A DNA stretch of 64,000 bases. It comes from Actinorhabdospora filicis. Lineage in GTDB: Bacteria; Actinomycetota; Actinomycetes; Mycobacteriales; Micromonosporaceae. Within the stretch, counting starts at the first letter, position 1. Each line of letters starts with the position of its first letter. The notes under the pieces were generated by a model. It was not told the DNA's origin. It did no database searches and saw nothing but the letters and a program-made list of their open reading frames with translations. Positions 8,981 through 18,086 of this stretch are shown here, piece after piece. Where the stretch lies: the NCBI RefSeq assembly GCF_030269765.1, contig NZ_BSTX01000003.1, positions 186,001-250,000 of the forward strand, written 5' to 3'. Made by a program: the position numbers and the translations under genes.

Positions 8981-9574
8981 GTGCCGCTCGATCGACTCCC
9001 GCAACCACGACCTCGCCGCCGTCGTGAGCCCCGGCTCCGCGGCGGCGAAGTCGTGCTCGTCCTTCTCGCGCATCATCCGCGCCTTGTACAGCAGCGCCAG
9101 CTCCGGCGCCAGGTAGCGGACCCCGTCGCGCTCCCAGCCCGCCCGCTCCAGCGGCAGCCCGATGGCGTGGTCGCGCTTGAACAGCAGCCGCTCGCCGTCG
9201 TCGGGGGTGAGCAGGACGTCCAGCAGCCACGGCGAGTACGCGTCATCGCGGAGCCACAGCTGCTCGCGCTCCTCCTCCAGCTCCCATTCGGGCAGCAGCG
9301 GCCGGATCGCCCCGGCGTGGGCGGTCCACAGGTGCCGCCCGGCGAAGAACTCGCGGATCGCGGGCAGGTCGCGGCGCAGGACCACCACGTCGATGTCCTC
9401 GTGGAAGCGCGAGACGCCGGTGAACGCGTCCAGCGCCCAGCCACCGGCGACCCACCACCGGAACGGCGCGCCCGCCAGCAGCGCCGCCGCGCCCGCCGGG
9501 TCCGGCGCGGCCCACGGCCCGTAGATCGACTGGAAGGTGGCGAAATCCATGTCATTCATGGTCGGCTGCGGCAT
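8948..9574 (-). CDS. Nucleotidyltransferase, aminoglycoside-adenylyltransferase-like
   Basis: 208-aa soluble protein of the nucleotidyltransferase fold. The signature WWVAGGWALDAFTG...FHEDIDVVV (residues 40-65) supplies the GG loop and the HEDID metal-binding acidic pair (D60, D62), as in the ANT(2'')/LinB-like and PF10706-type enzymes. Members adenylylate antibiotics or unknown small molecules; a resistance role here is inference only. The ATG at 9574 is one of three closely spaced possible starts (also 9559 and 9550). It is divergent from the MerR gene with only 27 bases between them. Confidence 0.8.
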   Translation of the reverse strand: MPQPTMNDMDFATFQSIYGPWAAPDPAGAAALLAGAPFRWWVAGGWALDAFTGVSRFHEDIDVVVLRRDLPAIREFFAGRHLWTAHAGAIRPLLPEWELEEEREQLWLRDDAYSPWLLDVLLTPDDGERLLFKRDHAIGLPLERAGWERDGVRYLAPELALLYKARMMREKDEHDFAAAEPGLTTAARSWLRESIERHLPGHGWLQRL

Positions 9575-9601
9575 CCCGCGATTCTGCCGCACACTGTCAC
9601 C

Positions 9602-10405
9602 ATGCGCGAGGGCCTGCTGCTGCCGGGGGCGTTCGGGGCGGCCACCAAGCTCTCCCCGAAGGCCCTGCGCCTGTACGCCGACCAGGGACTCCTCCCGCCC
9701 GCCGAGGTCGACCCCTTCACCGGCTACCGCTACTACGAGCCCGCGCAGATCCCGCGCGCCCGCCTCATCGTCCGGCTGCGCGAACTCGGACTGCCGCTGG
9801 CGCGCGTCGCGCACCTGGTCGACCTCGAACCCGCCGCCCGCGACGCCGAGCTCCAGGCCTGGCTCGCCGCCCGCCGCGCCCAGCTCGACCGGCACACCGC
9901 CACCGTGGACGCCATCGCGCGCGCCGACGGCGGCACCGCCGCCCTCGCCGAGCGCGTCACCGTCCGCGCCCGGCCCGAGCGCAAGCTCCTCTACCGGCAG
10001 GCGCACGTGCGCATAGACGGCCTCGACCCGTTCATCGACGAGACCAGCGAGGCCCTGCGCGCCCACCTGCGCGCCGCCGGGCTCGACGACGGCGGCCCGC
10101 TCATCGTCCAGTTCCACGCCATCGTCGGACGCGACGGTGAAGGCCGCGTCGAGGTCGCCGTGCCCTTCACCGGCAGCGCCGAACCCGCCGGTGACCTGCG
10201 CCTGCGCGTCGAACCGGCCGGGACCGAGGCCTACCTGCCCGTCCCGGCCGACATGGAGGACTTCCCGCTCGTCCTGCGCGTCTACGACGCCGTGACCGCC
10301 TGGATCGCCGACCACCCCGGCATGACGGCCGTCGACAGCCCCTACGAGGTCTGGCCCGGCGCGGGCGGCGCGCGCTTCGACGTGGTCTTTCCCGTCGCGG
10401 CTTGA
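9602..10405 (+). CDS. MerR-family regulator with C-terminal effector-binding domain
   Basis: 267-aa regulator. The N-terminal MerR helix-turn-helix and wing read TKLSPKALRLYADQGLLPP and TGYRYYEPAQ, followed by a dimerisation coiled coil (about 75-110). A GyrI-like ligand-binding domain runs from about 115 to 267. No metal-binding cysteines are present, so an organic ligand is likely. The ATG at 9602 lies six bases after a weak -10 (CACACT), suggesting a leaderless message. The stop codon overlaps the -35 of a MerR-type promoter that drives the next gene, its probable target. Confidence 0.9.
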   Translation: MREGLLLPGAFGAATKLSPKALRLYADQGLLPPAEVDPFTGYRYYEPAQIPRARLIVRLRELGLPLARVAHLVDLEPAARDAELQAWLAARRAQLDRHTATVDAIARADGGTAALAERVTVRARPERKLLYRQAHVRIDGLDPFIDETSEALRAHLRAAGLDDGGPLIVQFHAIVGRDGEGRVEVAVPFTGSAEPAGDLRLRVEPAGTEAYLPVPADMEDFPLVLRVYDAVTAWIADHPGMTAVDSPYEVWPGAGGARFDVVFPVAA

Positions 10406-10432
10406 CCTCGCCCCAGGGGCGAGGCCCACAGT
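10402..10432 (+). promoter_or_regulatory. MerR-type promoter with 19-bp spacer and perfect palindrome
   Basis: -35 TTGACC (10402-10407) and -10 CACAGT (10427-10432) are separated by 19 bases, the unusual spacing recognised by MerR activators. CCTCGCCCC-A-GGGGCGAGG (10406-10424) is a perfect 9-bp inverted repeat centred in the spacer. The GTG start codon at 10440 falls about where transcription would begin, so the mRNA should be leaderless. Confidence 0.85.
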
Positions 10433-10439
10433 CGTCGGC

Positions 10440-11372
10440 GTGACCTACTACTTCGGCTCCGGCCCGTACTGCTACTCCAACTCCTTCGCGATGATGATGG
10501 GCGAGCACGCCCCCGCCACCGCCGTCCTGGAAACCCTCACCGGCTCGCCCTTCGGCATGCAGTACCTCGGCGGCGGCATCGACACGTTCTTCTTCGACCC
10601 CTACGCCTGGGACCCCGCCGAGGGCTTCGCCAACGTCCTGGCGGCCACCGGCTGGACCAGCGAGACCGCCTCCGGCGGCGACGCCGAGGCGGCCCTCGAC
10701 CGGCTCCGCGCCGCCCTCGCGTACGGGCCGGTGTGGATCGGCCCGGTCGAGATGGGCCACCTGCGCCACCAGCCCGGCATGACCGGCCCCATCGGCGCCG
10801 ACCACTACGTCGTGGTCCTGGAGGCCGACGACGAGACCGTCCTCATGCACGACCCGCAGGGCCACCCCTACGTCGCCATGCCCACCACGCCGTTCATGCG
10901 CGCCTGGGCCAAGGAGACCGTCGGCTACGGCGAGCCCTACTCCATGCGCTGGGGCTTCACCCGCGTCGAGGAGGTGGACGAGGTGACGGCCCTCCACCGG
11001 GGCCTGCCCGAGGCCGCGACCTGGCTCGCCGGGAAGGACCTGCCCGCCCCGCCCGGCAGCCTCGCCAACGGCGACGCCGCCGAAGCCCTCGCCGCCCTCG
11101 CCGACGACGGCCTCAAGCCCGGCCTGCGCGGCCACCTCGCGCACTTCGCCGTCCGCGTCGGCGCCCGCCGCCTCGACGACGGCGCCCGCTCCCTGCGCCG
11201 CGCCGGGCACGAGACCGCCGCCGCCGTCATGACCCGCCAGGCCCGCCTCGTCGGCGGCCTCCAGTACCCCGTCATCGCCAAGGACGACGCCGCCGTCGCC
11301 CGCGGCCTGCGCGAACTGGCCACCACCTACCCCGAACTGAGCGCGGCCCTGGCCACGTCGTTTGGATCATGA
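10440..11372 (+). CDS. C39/BtrH-like cysteine peptidase-fold protein under MerR control
   Basis: 310-aa protein without signal peptide. The N-terminal half looks like a papain/C39-type fold: C11 in GPYCYSNSFAMMMG, then D121-H122 in GADHYVVVLE and D138 in HDP, the order expected for a Cys-His-Asp triad. It resembles BtrH N-terminal-type proteins, some of which act as acyl or peptidyl transferases rather than proteases. The C-terminal part (about 190-310) is helical and of unknown role. The GTG start is set by the MerR-type promoter immediately upstream. Substrate is unknown; family assignment is moderate. Confidence 0.7.
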   Translation: MTYYFGSGPYCYSNSFAMMMGEHAPATAVLETLTGSPFGMQYLGGGIDTFFFDPYAWDPAEGFANVLAATGWTSETASGGDAEAALDRLRAALAYGPVWIGPVEMGHLRHQPGMTGPIGADHYVVVLEADDETVLMHDPQGHPYVAMPTTPFMRAWAKETVGYGEPYSMRWGFTRVEEVDEVTALHRGLPEAATWLAGKDLPAPPGSLANGDAAEALAALADDGLKPGLRGHLAHFAVRVGARRLDDGARSLRRAGHETAAAVMTRQARLVGGLQYPVIAKDDAAVARGLRELATTYPELSAALATSFGS

Positions 11373-11376
11373 TTCT

Positions 11377-11412
11377 GGTTCCCGCGTGTCGCGAGATCGA
11401 CACGCGGGAACC
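11377..11412 (+). terminator. Strong hairpin after the C39-like gene
   Basis: GGTTCCCGCGTGTCG and its exact complement form a perfect 15-bp stem with a 6-base loop, starting four bases after the stop codon. There is no U tract, as is common in actinomycetes. It separates the gene from the copper chaperone downstream. Confidence 0.75.
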
Positions 11413-11441
11413 CGGACCGCCCCCGGGCCGACTCGTCCGGC

Positions 11442-11936
11442 ATGAGACTGCGCGTACTGGCGATCCTCGGCCTGACCCTCCTGCTGGCCGCCTGCGGGGC
11501 CAAAAAGGACCCCGCACCCCAGCCCGAGGGCACCCCGGCGGGCCTGAGCGTCACCGACCCCTGGGCCAAGGCCGCCGACCAGGGCATGTCCGCCGTCTTC
11601 GGCGCCCTCGTCAACCACTCCACCAAGGACATCACCGTCGTCAAGGCCGAAGGCCCCATCGGCCCGATGGAACTCCACGAGGTCGTCGACCAGAACGGCG
11701 ACATGGTCATGCGCCCCAAGGAGGGCGGCTTCGTCATCCCCGCCGGAGCCACCGTCCGCCTCGAACCCGGCCACGACCACATCATGCTCATGGCCCCCGC
11801 CAAGCCCCTCAAGCCCGGCGACGAGGTCGCGGTGACCCTCACCTTCGCCGACGGCGGCACCATGGCCTTCACCGCCATCGTCAAGGACTTCGCCGGCGGC
11901 GGCGAGAGCTACATGCCGGGCATGGACCACTCGTGA
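11442..11936 (+). CDS. PCuAC-type extracellular copper chaperone lipoprotein (ECuC-like)
   Basis: 164-aa lipoprotein: signal peptide with lipobox LAAC (C18), then a PCu(A)C domain. The Cu(I) ligands follow the family pattern H-x10-M...H-x-M: H79, M90, H113 and M115. A Met/His-rich tail (MPGMDH) could bind further copper. Such proteins hand Cu(I) to copper enzymes outside the membrane. It overlaps the DyP peroxidase start by four bases (GTGA), and this pairing is known in Streptomyces, where ECuC and the DyP DtpA work in copper delivery to the GlxA oxidase. No glxA or sco is seen here. Confidence 0.9.
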   Translation: MRLRVLAILGLTLLLAACGAKKDPAPQPEGTPAGLSVTDPWAKAADQGMSAVFGALVNHSTKDITVVKAEGPIGPMELHEVVDQNGDMVMRPKEGGFVIPAGATVRLEPGHDHIMLMAPAKPLKPGDEVAVTLTFADGGTMAFTAIVKDFAGGGESYMPGMDHS

Positions 11937-13099
11937 GCGGAGGCATCAGCCGCCGGGGAGCTCTGAGCAGGGCAGTACTTCTCGGCGGCGCCGCCGGACT
12001 CACCGCGGGCGCGGGCGGCACCGCCCTCGCCCTCTACCGCAAACCACCCGCCGAGACACCGGCACCGGTCACCGTCGAGCCCTTCCACGGACCCCACCAG
12101 GCAGGTGTGGCCACCCCACCCCAGGCCCACGCCCTCCTCCTCGCCCTCGACCTGCGCGAAGGCGTCGACCGGGACGCCCTGGCGCGCATGATGCGGCTCC
12201 TCAGCGACGACGCCGCCCGCCTCACCCAGGCCCGGCCCGCGCTCGCCGACACCGAGCCGGAACTGGCCACCGCGGCCCGCCTCACCGTCACCTTCGGCTT
12301 CGGGCCCGGCCTCTACCGCGCCGCCCGCCTGGACGCCCCCGTCGCGCCCCTGCCCGCCTTCGCCATCGACCGGCTGGAGGCCCGCTGGTCGGGCGGGGAC
12401 CTGCTGCTCCAGCTCTGCGCCGACGACGCGCTGCTGCTCGCCCACGCCCAGCGCATGCTCGTCAAGGACGCCCGCGCGTTCGCCACCGTCCGCTGGACCC
12501 AGCGCGGCTTCCGGCGCGCCCCCGGCACGTCCGGGACGCAGCGGAACGTGCTCGGCCAGCTCGACGGCACCGGCAACCCCGTCCCGGGCGCGCCCGGCTT
12601 CGACACCGCGCTGTGGCGTCCCGATGGCGGCACGACCCTGGTGGTGCGCCGGATCCGCGCCGAACTCGACGCCTGGGACGCCGTGGACCGGCCCGTCAAG
12701 GAGATGGCCGTCGGCCGCCGCCTCGACACCGGCGCTCCGCTGACCGGGACGAACGAGTTCGACACGCCCGACTTCGACAAGCGCGACGGCCTGGGCCTGC
12801 CCGTCATCCACCCCGACTCGCACGTGCGCCTGGCGACCATCGGCGACCCGGCGCGCAAGATCCTGCGCCGCCCCTACAACTACGACGACGGGCCCCGGCC
12901 CGACGGCTCACCCGACACCGGGCTGATCTTCGCCTCCTACCAGGCCGACGTGGAGCGCCAGTTCACCCCGATCCAGAAGGCGCTGGCCGAACGCGACCTG
13001 CTGAACAAGTGGATCACCCCGATCGGCTCGGCGGTCTTCGCCGTGCCGCCCGGCTGCGAGCCGGGCGGCTGGATCGGGCGGGGGCTACTCGGCCAGTAG
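11933..13099 (+). CDS. DyP-type heme peroxidase, Tat-exported (DtpA/EfeB-like)
   Basis: 388-aa secreted heme peroxidase. The N-terminus (ISRRGALSRA, then a hydrophobic stretch) is a twin-arginine signal, consistent with export of a folded heme protein. Family motifs are GQLDG at 208-212 with catalytic D211, the heme-ligand His at about H297 (HPDSHVRL) and the distal Arg at 312-313 (LRRPYNYD). The GTG start overlaps the chaperone stop, so the two proteins are made together. Known roles of the family are dye or lignin oxidation, iron release from heme (EfeB) and, in Streptomyces, copper-dependent development (DtpA). The gene context favours the last. Confidence 0.93.
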   Translation: MSGGISRRGALSRAVLLGGAAGLTAGAGGTALALYRKPPAETPAPVTVEPFHGPHQAGVATPPQAHALLLALDLREGVDRDALARMMRLLSDDAARLTQARPALADTEPELATAARLTVTFGFGPGLYRAARLDAPVAPLPAFAIDRLEARWSGGDLLLQLCADDALLLAHAQRMLVKDARAFATVRWTQRGFRRAPGTSGTQRNVLGQLDGTGNPVPGAPGFDTALWRPDGGTTLVVRRIRAELDAWDAVDRPVKEMAVGRRLDTGAPLTGTNEFDTPDFDKRDGLGLPVIHPDSHVRLATIGDPARKILRRPYNYDDGPRPDGSPDTGLIFASYQADVERQFTPIQKALAERDLLNKWITPIGSAVFAVPPGCEPGGWIGRGLLGQ

Positions 13100-14512
13100 C
13101 CGCGCGGTCAGCTCGGCGATGACGTCCAGGATCAGGTCGATGTCGGCCCCGGTGGTCCGCCAGTTCACGATCGCCGGGCGCAGCACGACGGCACCCCGGT
13201 AGATGCTGGTGCCCAGGTAGACCCGGCCGTCCTCAAGGATCGCCCGGCCCAGGCGCCGGTTGAAGTCGTCGAGGTCGGCCACGCCCGCAGGGGTCGCACG
13301 GAAGCACACGATGTTCAGCCTCACCGGGGCCATCAGCTCCAGCTCCGGGGACGCCTCCACGCCGTCCCCCAGGCGCCGCGCCAGGTCCAGGTGCCGCTCC
13401 ACCATCGCCCGGTGCCCCTCGCGGCCGTAGGCGCGCAGGGTCGCCCAGATCGGGAAGGCCCGCGCCCGGCGCGAGGACTCCGGGCCCAGCCGGTTGTAGT
13501 CGAGCCGGTCGGGATCACCCATCGTCAGGTACGCCGCCGCCGCGCCCCAGCTGCCGAAGGCCAGCTTGAGCATCTCGGGGTTCTTCACGAACGCGAAACC
13601 CGACTCGTAGGGCACATTGAGCCACTTGTGGCCGTCGGAGGCCACCGAGTCGGCGCGCTCGACACCCGCCAGCAGCCCGCTGGTGCGCGGGGACAGCGCG
13701 GCGAACAGCCCGAAGGCACCGTCCACGTGCAGCCAGGAGCCGTGGCGCTCGGCCAGCTCGGCCATCGCCTCGATCGGGTCGAAGTCACCGGCGTTGACCT
13801 CACCGGCGTTGGCGATGATCACCGCCGGACCCGACTTCCGCAACGCGTCCTCAAGGGCGGCCAGGTCCAGCGAGCCCCTATCGTCGCCGGACAGCGTCAC
13901 CACCCGGTCGCGGCCCAGCCCCAGCAACTGCATCGCCTTGCGCGACGAGGCGTGCACGTACCCGCTGGAGAACACCGGCATCCGCGGCAGACCCGCCAGC
14001 CCGTCGGCCACCACGTCCACACCGTGCTCCGAGGCCCACCACATGCGCGCACACGCCAGACCCGTCAGGTTCGCGAACGTCGCCGAAGGCGTCAGCACAC
14101 CACCGAAGGACTCCGGCAACGCGAACAGGTCCTTGAGCCAGTCCAGGACCACCGTCTCGGTCCGCGTCGCCAGCTGCGAGGCCGTCTCCAGCCCGCCCGC
14201 CTGGTCCAGCAGCGAGGTCAGCCAGTCCGCGCCCTGCGCCGCCGGAGTCGAGCCGCCGGTGACGAAATGGAAGAACCGCGGCCCGGACGAATGAGTCGCG
14301 GCCACCGTCCCGACCCGCGCCAGCTCCTCCAGCGCACTGATCGAGCCGTGCCCCTTCTCCGGCAGCGGACCGGCGAGCGCGTCGAGCAGGGGAGCGGTGG
14401 AGTGGTCGCGGACGGGCCGCGCGTCGAGTCCGTCGAGATAAGCGGGCGCGACCCCGGCGATGACGCCGAGGGCCTCGGCGGCCAGGGCCGCCTCGAAGAT
14501 CGGATCGCTCAT
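13085..14512 (-). CDS. PLP-dependent decarboxylase (group II, aromatic-L-amino-acid-decarboxylase-like)
   Basis: 475-aa cytoplasmic enzyme of fold type I. PLP lysine is K296 in SDGHKWLNVPYESG, and D264 in LHVDGAFG binds the pyridine nitrogen. The glycine-rich TPSATFANLTG near 141-151 contacts the phosphate. Substrate could be tryptophan, tyrosine, DOPA or another amino acid; glutamate cannot be excluded. The gene stands alone with no biosynthetic partners. Its 3' end overlaps the DyP gene tail-to-tail by 15 bases. Confidence 0.9.
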   Translation of the reverse strand: MSDPIFEAALAAEALGVIAGVAPAYLDGLDARPVRDHSTAPLLDALAGPLPEKGHGSISALEELARVGTVAATHSSGPRFFHFVTGGSTPAAQGADWLTSLLDQAGGLETASQLATRTETVVLDWLKDLFALPESFGGVLTPSATFANLTGLACARMWWASEHGVDVVADGLAGLPRMPVFSSGYVHASSRKAMQLLGLGRDRVVTLSGDDRGSLDLAALEDALRKSGPAVIIANAGEVNAGDFDPIEAMAELAERHGSWLHVDGAFGLFAALSPRTSGLLAGVERADSVASDGHKWLNVPYESGFAFVKNPEMLKLAFGSWGAAAAYLTMGDPDRLDYNRLGPESSRRARAFPIWATLRAYGREGHRAMVERHLDLARRLGDGVEASPELELMAPVRLNIVCFRATPAGVADLDDFNRRLGRAILEDGRVYLGTSIYRGAVVLRPAIVNWRTTGADIDLILDVIAELTARLLAE

Positions 14513-14640
14513 CGCCGAAGCAAACCACGCGCGCGTGGCGCCGTCCAGAAAGGATGGTCAGCGCTCGCCGGTCTCCCGGATCGTGGTCGCCACAACCCCG
14601 TCGGGTGTCCACGGTGTCCTGCCGGTGAGCCGCTAACCGC

Positions 14641-14996
14641 GACCGGCTCGCGATCGCCGCCGCCATCGCCGCCTCGATGTCATCGGTCACCGTCACCACC
14701 GGGCCGTCCTCCAGCAGATAGCGGACGTCGGCGAGGACCTCCGGGGCGGGTCCGGCCAGCATCAGCACGTCCAGCCGCTCGTGCCCGAGCCCGGCCAGCA
14801 GCCCGCCCACCGGCGTGTCGCCGATGACGGGGAACGCCCGGCCGCCCGACTCGCGGACCGCCGCCACGATCGCCTCGGCGTCGGGCCCGTGCACCGCCAC
14901 CAGCGCGCCCTCGGCGGCCAGCCGCAAGGCCACCGCCCGTGCCGCGGCCCGGCGCGGGCCGGTGACCAGCGCGGTCCGCCCGGTCAGTCTTCTCAT
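14641..14996 (-). pseudogene. Remnant of a short-chain dehydrogenase/reductase
   Basis: A strong ribosome binding site (GAGGAGGACGAC) precedes an ATG at 14996 and about 115 codons with SDR-like order: TGRTALVTGPRRAAARAVAL, then a second strand with LVAVHGPDAEA and a DVLMLAGPAP-like strand. The TGxxxGxG cofactor motif is broken (TGPRRAAAR) and the catalytic YxxxK half is missing. The frame runs on without a stop far into the decarboxylase gene in the wrong frame, so the natural end has been lost. Most likely a truncated pseudogene; the right boundary is approximate. Confidence 0.5.
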
Positions 14997-15067
14997 GTCG
15001 TCCTCCTCGGTTCACGATCAACATCGCCAGCGTGGCCGCGGGCGCTGACCGGAACCTGACGGCGGCC

Positions 15068-18028
15068 TTACCGGGTGCCAGTCAGGAGCGTGACCGCCTC
15101 GTCCCGGTCCAGCTCGCGGCCACGGGCGTAGGTCTCGGCGTGGCCCTCGGGGACGGGGGTGGGATGCCCGTGCGCGGCGGCGAAGCCGCGCAGCAGCGCG
15201 GCGCCCTCGGCGTCCCCGCGCGCCAGTAGCCAGTCGGCGCGGGTCTCGGCCAGGATCGCCACGCTCGGCAGGTACCAGCGCGCCACGGCCGCCACCGCCG
15301 CCTCCCGAAGCGCCGCGTCGGCCTCGTCGAGGCGGCCCTCGGCGATGTCGAGCGCGGCCAGCCCGCACCGGACCTCGATGCCGATGAGCTCGGCGACGAA
15401 CGTCTTGCTCGGCAGCCCCGCCAGGACGCGCTCGTACAGCTCCCGGGCCCTGGCGCCATCGCCGTGCAGGCCCGCGATCCGCGCGAGTCCACTGTGGGCG
15501 GCCGCGCGGCCCAGCGGGCTGCCGTCGCGGCGGGCCAGCTCCATCGCCTCCTCGTAGGCGGCCATCGCCGCCGGCAGGTCACCGGCCAGGATCAGCTCGT
15601 CGCCCTTGCGCCGGGCCAGGTCCGCGCTGTCCGATGTGGACCCAAGCTCGGCCGACATCACCAGCGCCTCATCGAACATCGCCAGCGCCACCCCGTGCTC
15701 GCCGCGGCCCGAGGCCAGCCGCGCCAGCTCGTCCAGCGCCTGCATCTGGCCCCACCGGTCCCCGCTCTCCCGGAAACCCGCCAGGGCCTCCCGGAACGCC
15801 GACTCACCCCGGTCGCCGTGCCGCCCGAAGTAGCGCATCATGCCCGAGCCCAGCGCCATCAGCGCCCGCGACCACACGTCCCGCGCGAACAGGTGATCCG
15901 GCGGCGCCTCCTGGAAGGACGTGTCGCTCGGCCCGGCCGTCAGCGCCCAGATCACCGTGGTGAACGCGTGCTCCGGCGGGCGGCTCAGGTCGTCCATGAC
16001 CGCCGCGGCCCGCGCGAACAGCTCCGGCGGCACCTCCTCGGTGACGGCGGCGTTGGCCACGCACAGCACGAGGTGCTCGCCGTCGGCGTCGGCGCCCAGG
16101 TGCGGCAGCAACCGCCGCGCGCGGCTCGCGCCGTCCAGCCGCCGCCCGCGCAGCCACCAGTACGACGACAGCTCGGTGAGCAGCGCGAAAGCGGTCGGGA
16201 CGTCCTCGGTGACGGCCCAGTCGAGCGCGGCGTGCAGGTTGCCGGCGTCGGTGTCGAGGGCGGTCATCGCGTCGAGCTGCCCGGCGGTGCGCAGCACCGG
16301 CTCCAGCCGCTTGGCGAGGGCCAGGTGGTGGAGGGCGTGGGCGCGGCGGGCCGCGGCCTCCTCGCCCGCCTCGGCGAGCTTCTCCGACCCGAAGGCGCGC
16401 ACCGTTTCCAGCAGCCGCGCCCGGCCGTCCCGGATGTCCACAAGGGACTTATCGGCGAGGTCGGCGATCAGCTCCTCGGCGGCGAAGGTGTCGAGCCCGG
16501 CGACCGCCCCGGCCGCCTCGACGCCGGTGCCGCCGGTGAAGACGCTGAGGCGGCGCAGCATCAGCTGCTCCCCGGGCGACAGCAGGTCCCAGCTCCACTC
16601 CACGACCGCCCGCAGCGTGCGGTGGCGCGGCGAGGCGGTGCGGTCCCCGCGCGAGAGCAGCCGGAAGCGGTCGTCGAGCCGCTCGGCGAGCTCGGCCGCC
16701 GACAGCTGCCGCAGCCGCGCGGCGGCCAGCTCGATGGCCAGCGGCAGCCCGTCGAGGGCGGCGCAGATGCGGCGGACGTCGGCGTCCCCGGCGTCGAAGT
16801 CGGGACGCACGGCCCGGGCCCGGTCGGCGAACAGCCGCACCGCCGCGTCCTCGGTGTCCAATGGGGACAGTGGAAAGAGGACCTCGCCGGTGATGCCCAG
16901 GGCCTCCCGGCTGGTGGCCAGCACCCGCACCCGCGGGCAGCCCGCCAGCAGCCGGTGCGTCAGCGTGGCGACGGCGTCGATGACCTGCTCGCAGTTGTCC
17001 AGGACCAGCAGCAGCTCCTCCTCGGCGAGCGCCGCCGTCAGCCGCCCCGCCGGGTCCGGCGCCTCGCCGCCGCCCAGCAGCGCGCTCTGCCGCAGCCCCA
17101 GCGCGTTCAGCAGCGCCTGCGCCAGCTCTCCGGGACCGGTGACTGCGGTCAGGTCGGCGAAGACCGCGCCGGTCACCGACTCCACCGCCAGCCGCGTCTT
17201 GCCGACCCCGCCGGGACCGGTGATGGTCACCAGGCGGTGCGCGGACAGCAGTTCCCGCAGCCGCCGGTGCTCCTCCTCGCGCCCGATGAAGCGGGTGAGC
17301 TGGGCCGGGACGGTCGTGCGCGCCCGCTCGGGCACCGCCCGCAGGATCGCAGTGTGCACCGCCGTCAGCTCCGCCGAGGGATCGGCGCCCAGCTCGTCGG
17401 CGAGCAGCTCCCGCGCCTCCTCGTACAGCCGCAGCGCCTCGGCCTGGCGGCCCTCGTCGGCGAGCGCGCGCATCAGCTGCGCCCGCGTCTTCTCATTCAG
17501 CGGATCCCGCGCCAGCCGCGCGGCCAGCTCACCCGTGTCGCCCCACCCCAGGGCCAGCGCGGCATCGGCCTGCGCGCTCTCGGCGTCCCGGCGCAGGCCC
17601 GCCAGCCGCACCGCGTACTCGGCGAGCTCCGGGACGTCGGCCAGGGCCTCGCCCCGCCACAGCGCCAGGGCCCGGGTGAGCAGGTCGTGCGCGGCCCGCG
17701 CGTCACCCGCGGCGAGCTTCTGGCGGCCCTCCCTGGCCAGCCGCTCGAAGAGGAGGGCGTCGACGTCGTCGGGCTCGGCGGCGATCCGGTAGCCCGCCGG
17801 GTGCAGCTCGATCGCCGGAGCGTCGGGACCCAGACGACGGCGCAGGCGCGAGACCTGCGACTGGAGCGCGTTGGCGGCGTTCTGGGGAGGGGCGTCGCCG
17901 TAGATCCCGGCGAGCAGGCGGTCGAGGGGGACGACCCGGCCGGCGTCGAGGAGGAGAAGTGCGAGGAGGGCGCGGGGGCGCGGGGAGAGGTCGGCGGGGG
18001 TGAAGGGGGCCAGGAGGGTGAAGCGCAC
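15068..18028 (-). CDS. BTAD/NB-ARC transcriptional regulator (AfsR/SARP type)
   Basis: 986-aa regulator. Domains in order: OmpR-type winged helix (1-85, with NALQSQVSRLRRRLG), bacterial transcriptional activation domain (about 90-235), NB-ARC ATPase with Walker A GPGGVGKT (271-278) and LLLVLDNCEQ as Walker B, and a TPR-rich C-terminus (about 580-986). Such proteins couple ATP binding and protein or ligand sensing to activation of secondary metabolism or stress genes. The ATG at 18028 gives a slightly short first strand of the winged helix. A membrane NTPase/TPR gene lies 58 bases upstream on the same strand. Target genes are not evident. Confidence 0.9.
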   Translation of the reverse strand: MRFTLLAPFTPADLSPRPRALLALLLLDAGRVVPLDRLLAGIYGDAPPQNAANALQSQVSRLRRRLGPDAPAIELHPAGYRIAAEPDDVDALLFERLAREGRQKLAAGDARAAHDLLTRALALWRGEALADVPELAEYAVRLAGLRRDAESAQADAALALGWGDTGELAARLARDPLNEKTRAQLMRALADEGRQAEALRLYEEARELLADELGADPSAELTAVHTAILRAVPERARTTVPAQLTRFIGREEEHRRLRELLSAHRLVTITGPGGVGKTRLAVESVTGAVFADLTAVTGPGELAQALLNALGLRQSALLGGGEAPDPAGRLTAALAEEELLLVLDNCEQVIDAVATLTHRLLAGCPRVRVLATSREALGITGEVLFPLSPLDTEDAAVRLFADRARAVRPDFDAGDADVRRICAALDGLPLAIELAAARLRQLSAAELAERLDDRFRLLSRGDRTASPRHRTLRAVVEWSWDLLSPGEQLMLRRLSVFTGGTGVEAAGAVAGLDTFAAEELIADLADKSLVDIRDGRARLLETVRAFGSEKLAEAGEEAAARRAHALHHLALAKRLEPVLRTAGQLDAMTALDTDAGNLHAALDWAVTEDVPTAFALLTELSSYWWLRGRRLDGASRARRLLPHLGADADGEHLVLCVANAAVTEEVPPELFARAAAVMDDLSRPPEHAFTTVIWALTAGPSDTSFQEAPPDHLFARDVWSRALMALGSGMMRYFGRHGDRGESAFREALAGFRESGDRWGQMQALDELARLASGRGEHGVALAMFDEALVMSAELGSTSDSADLARRKGDELILAGDLPAAMAAYEEAMELARRDGSPLGRAAAHSGLARIAGLHGDGARARELYERVLAGLPSKTFVAELIGIEVRCGLAALDIAEGRLDEADAALREAAVAAVARWYLPSVAILAETRADWLLARGDAEGAALLRGFAAAHGHPTPVPEGHAETYARGRELDRDEAVTLLTGTR

Positions 18029-18086
18029 GGGGGGAGTTTACGGCGGGGTGGGGGAGGGGTGAGGTGGCTCTGGGGGTGGCGGCTCG

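Noticed and set aside
13878..14996. 372-codon frame as a complete SDR enzyme
   Set aside because: Beyond about 14640 it is the decarboxylase gene in another frame on the same strand, with no SDR catalytic motif.
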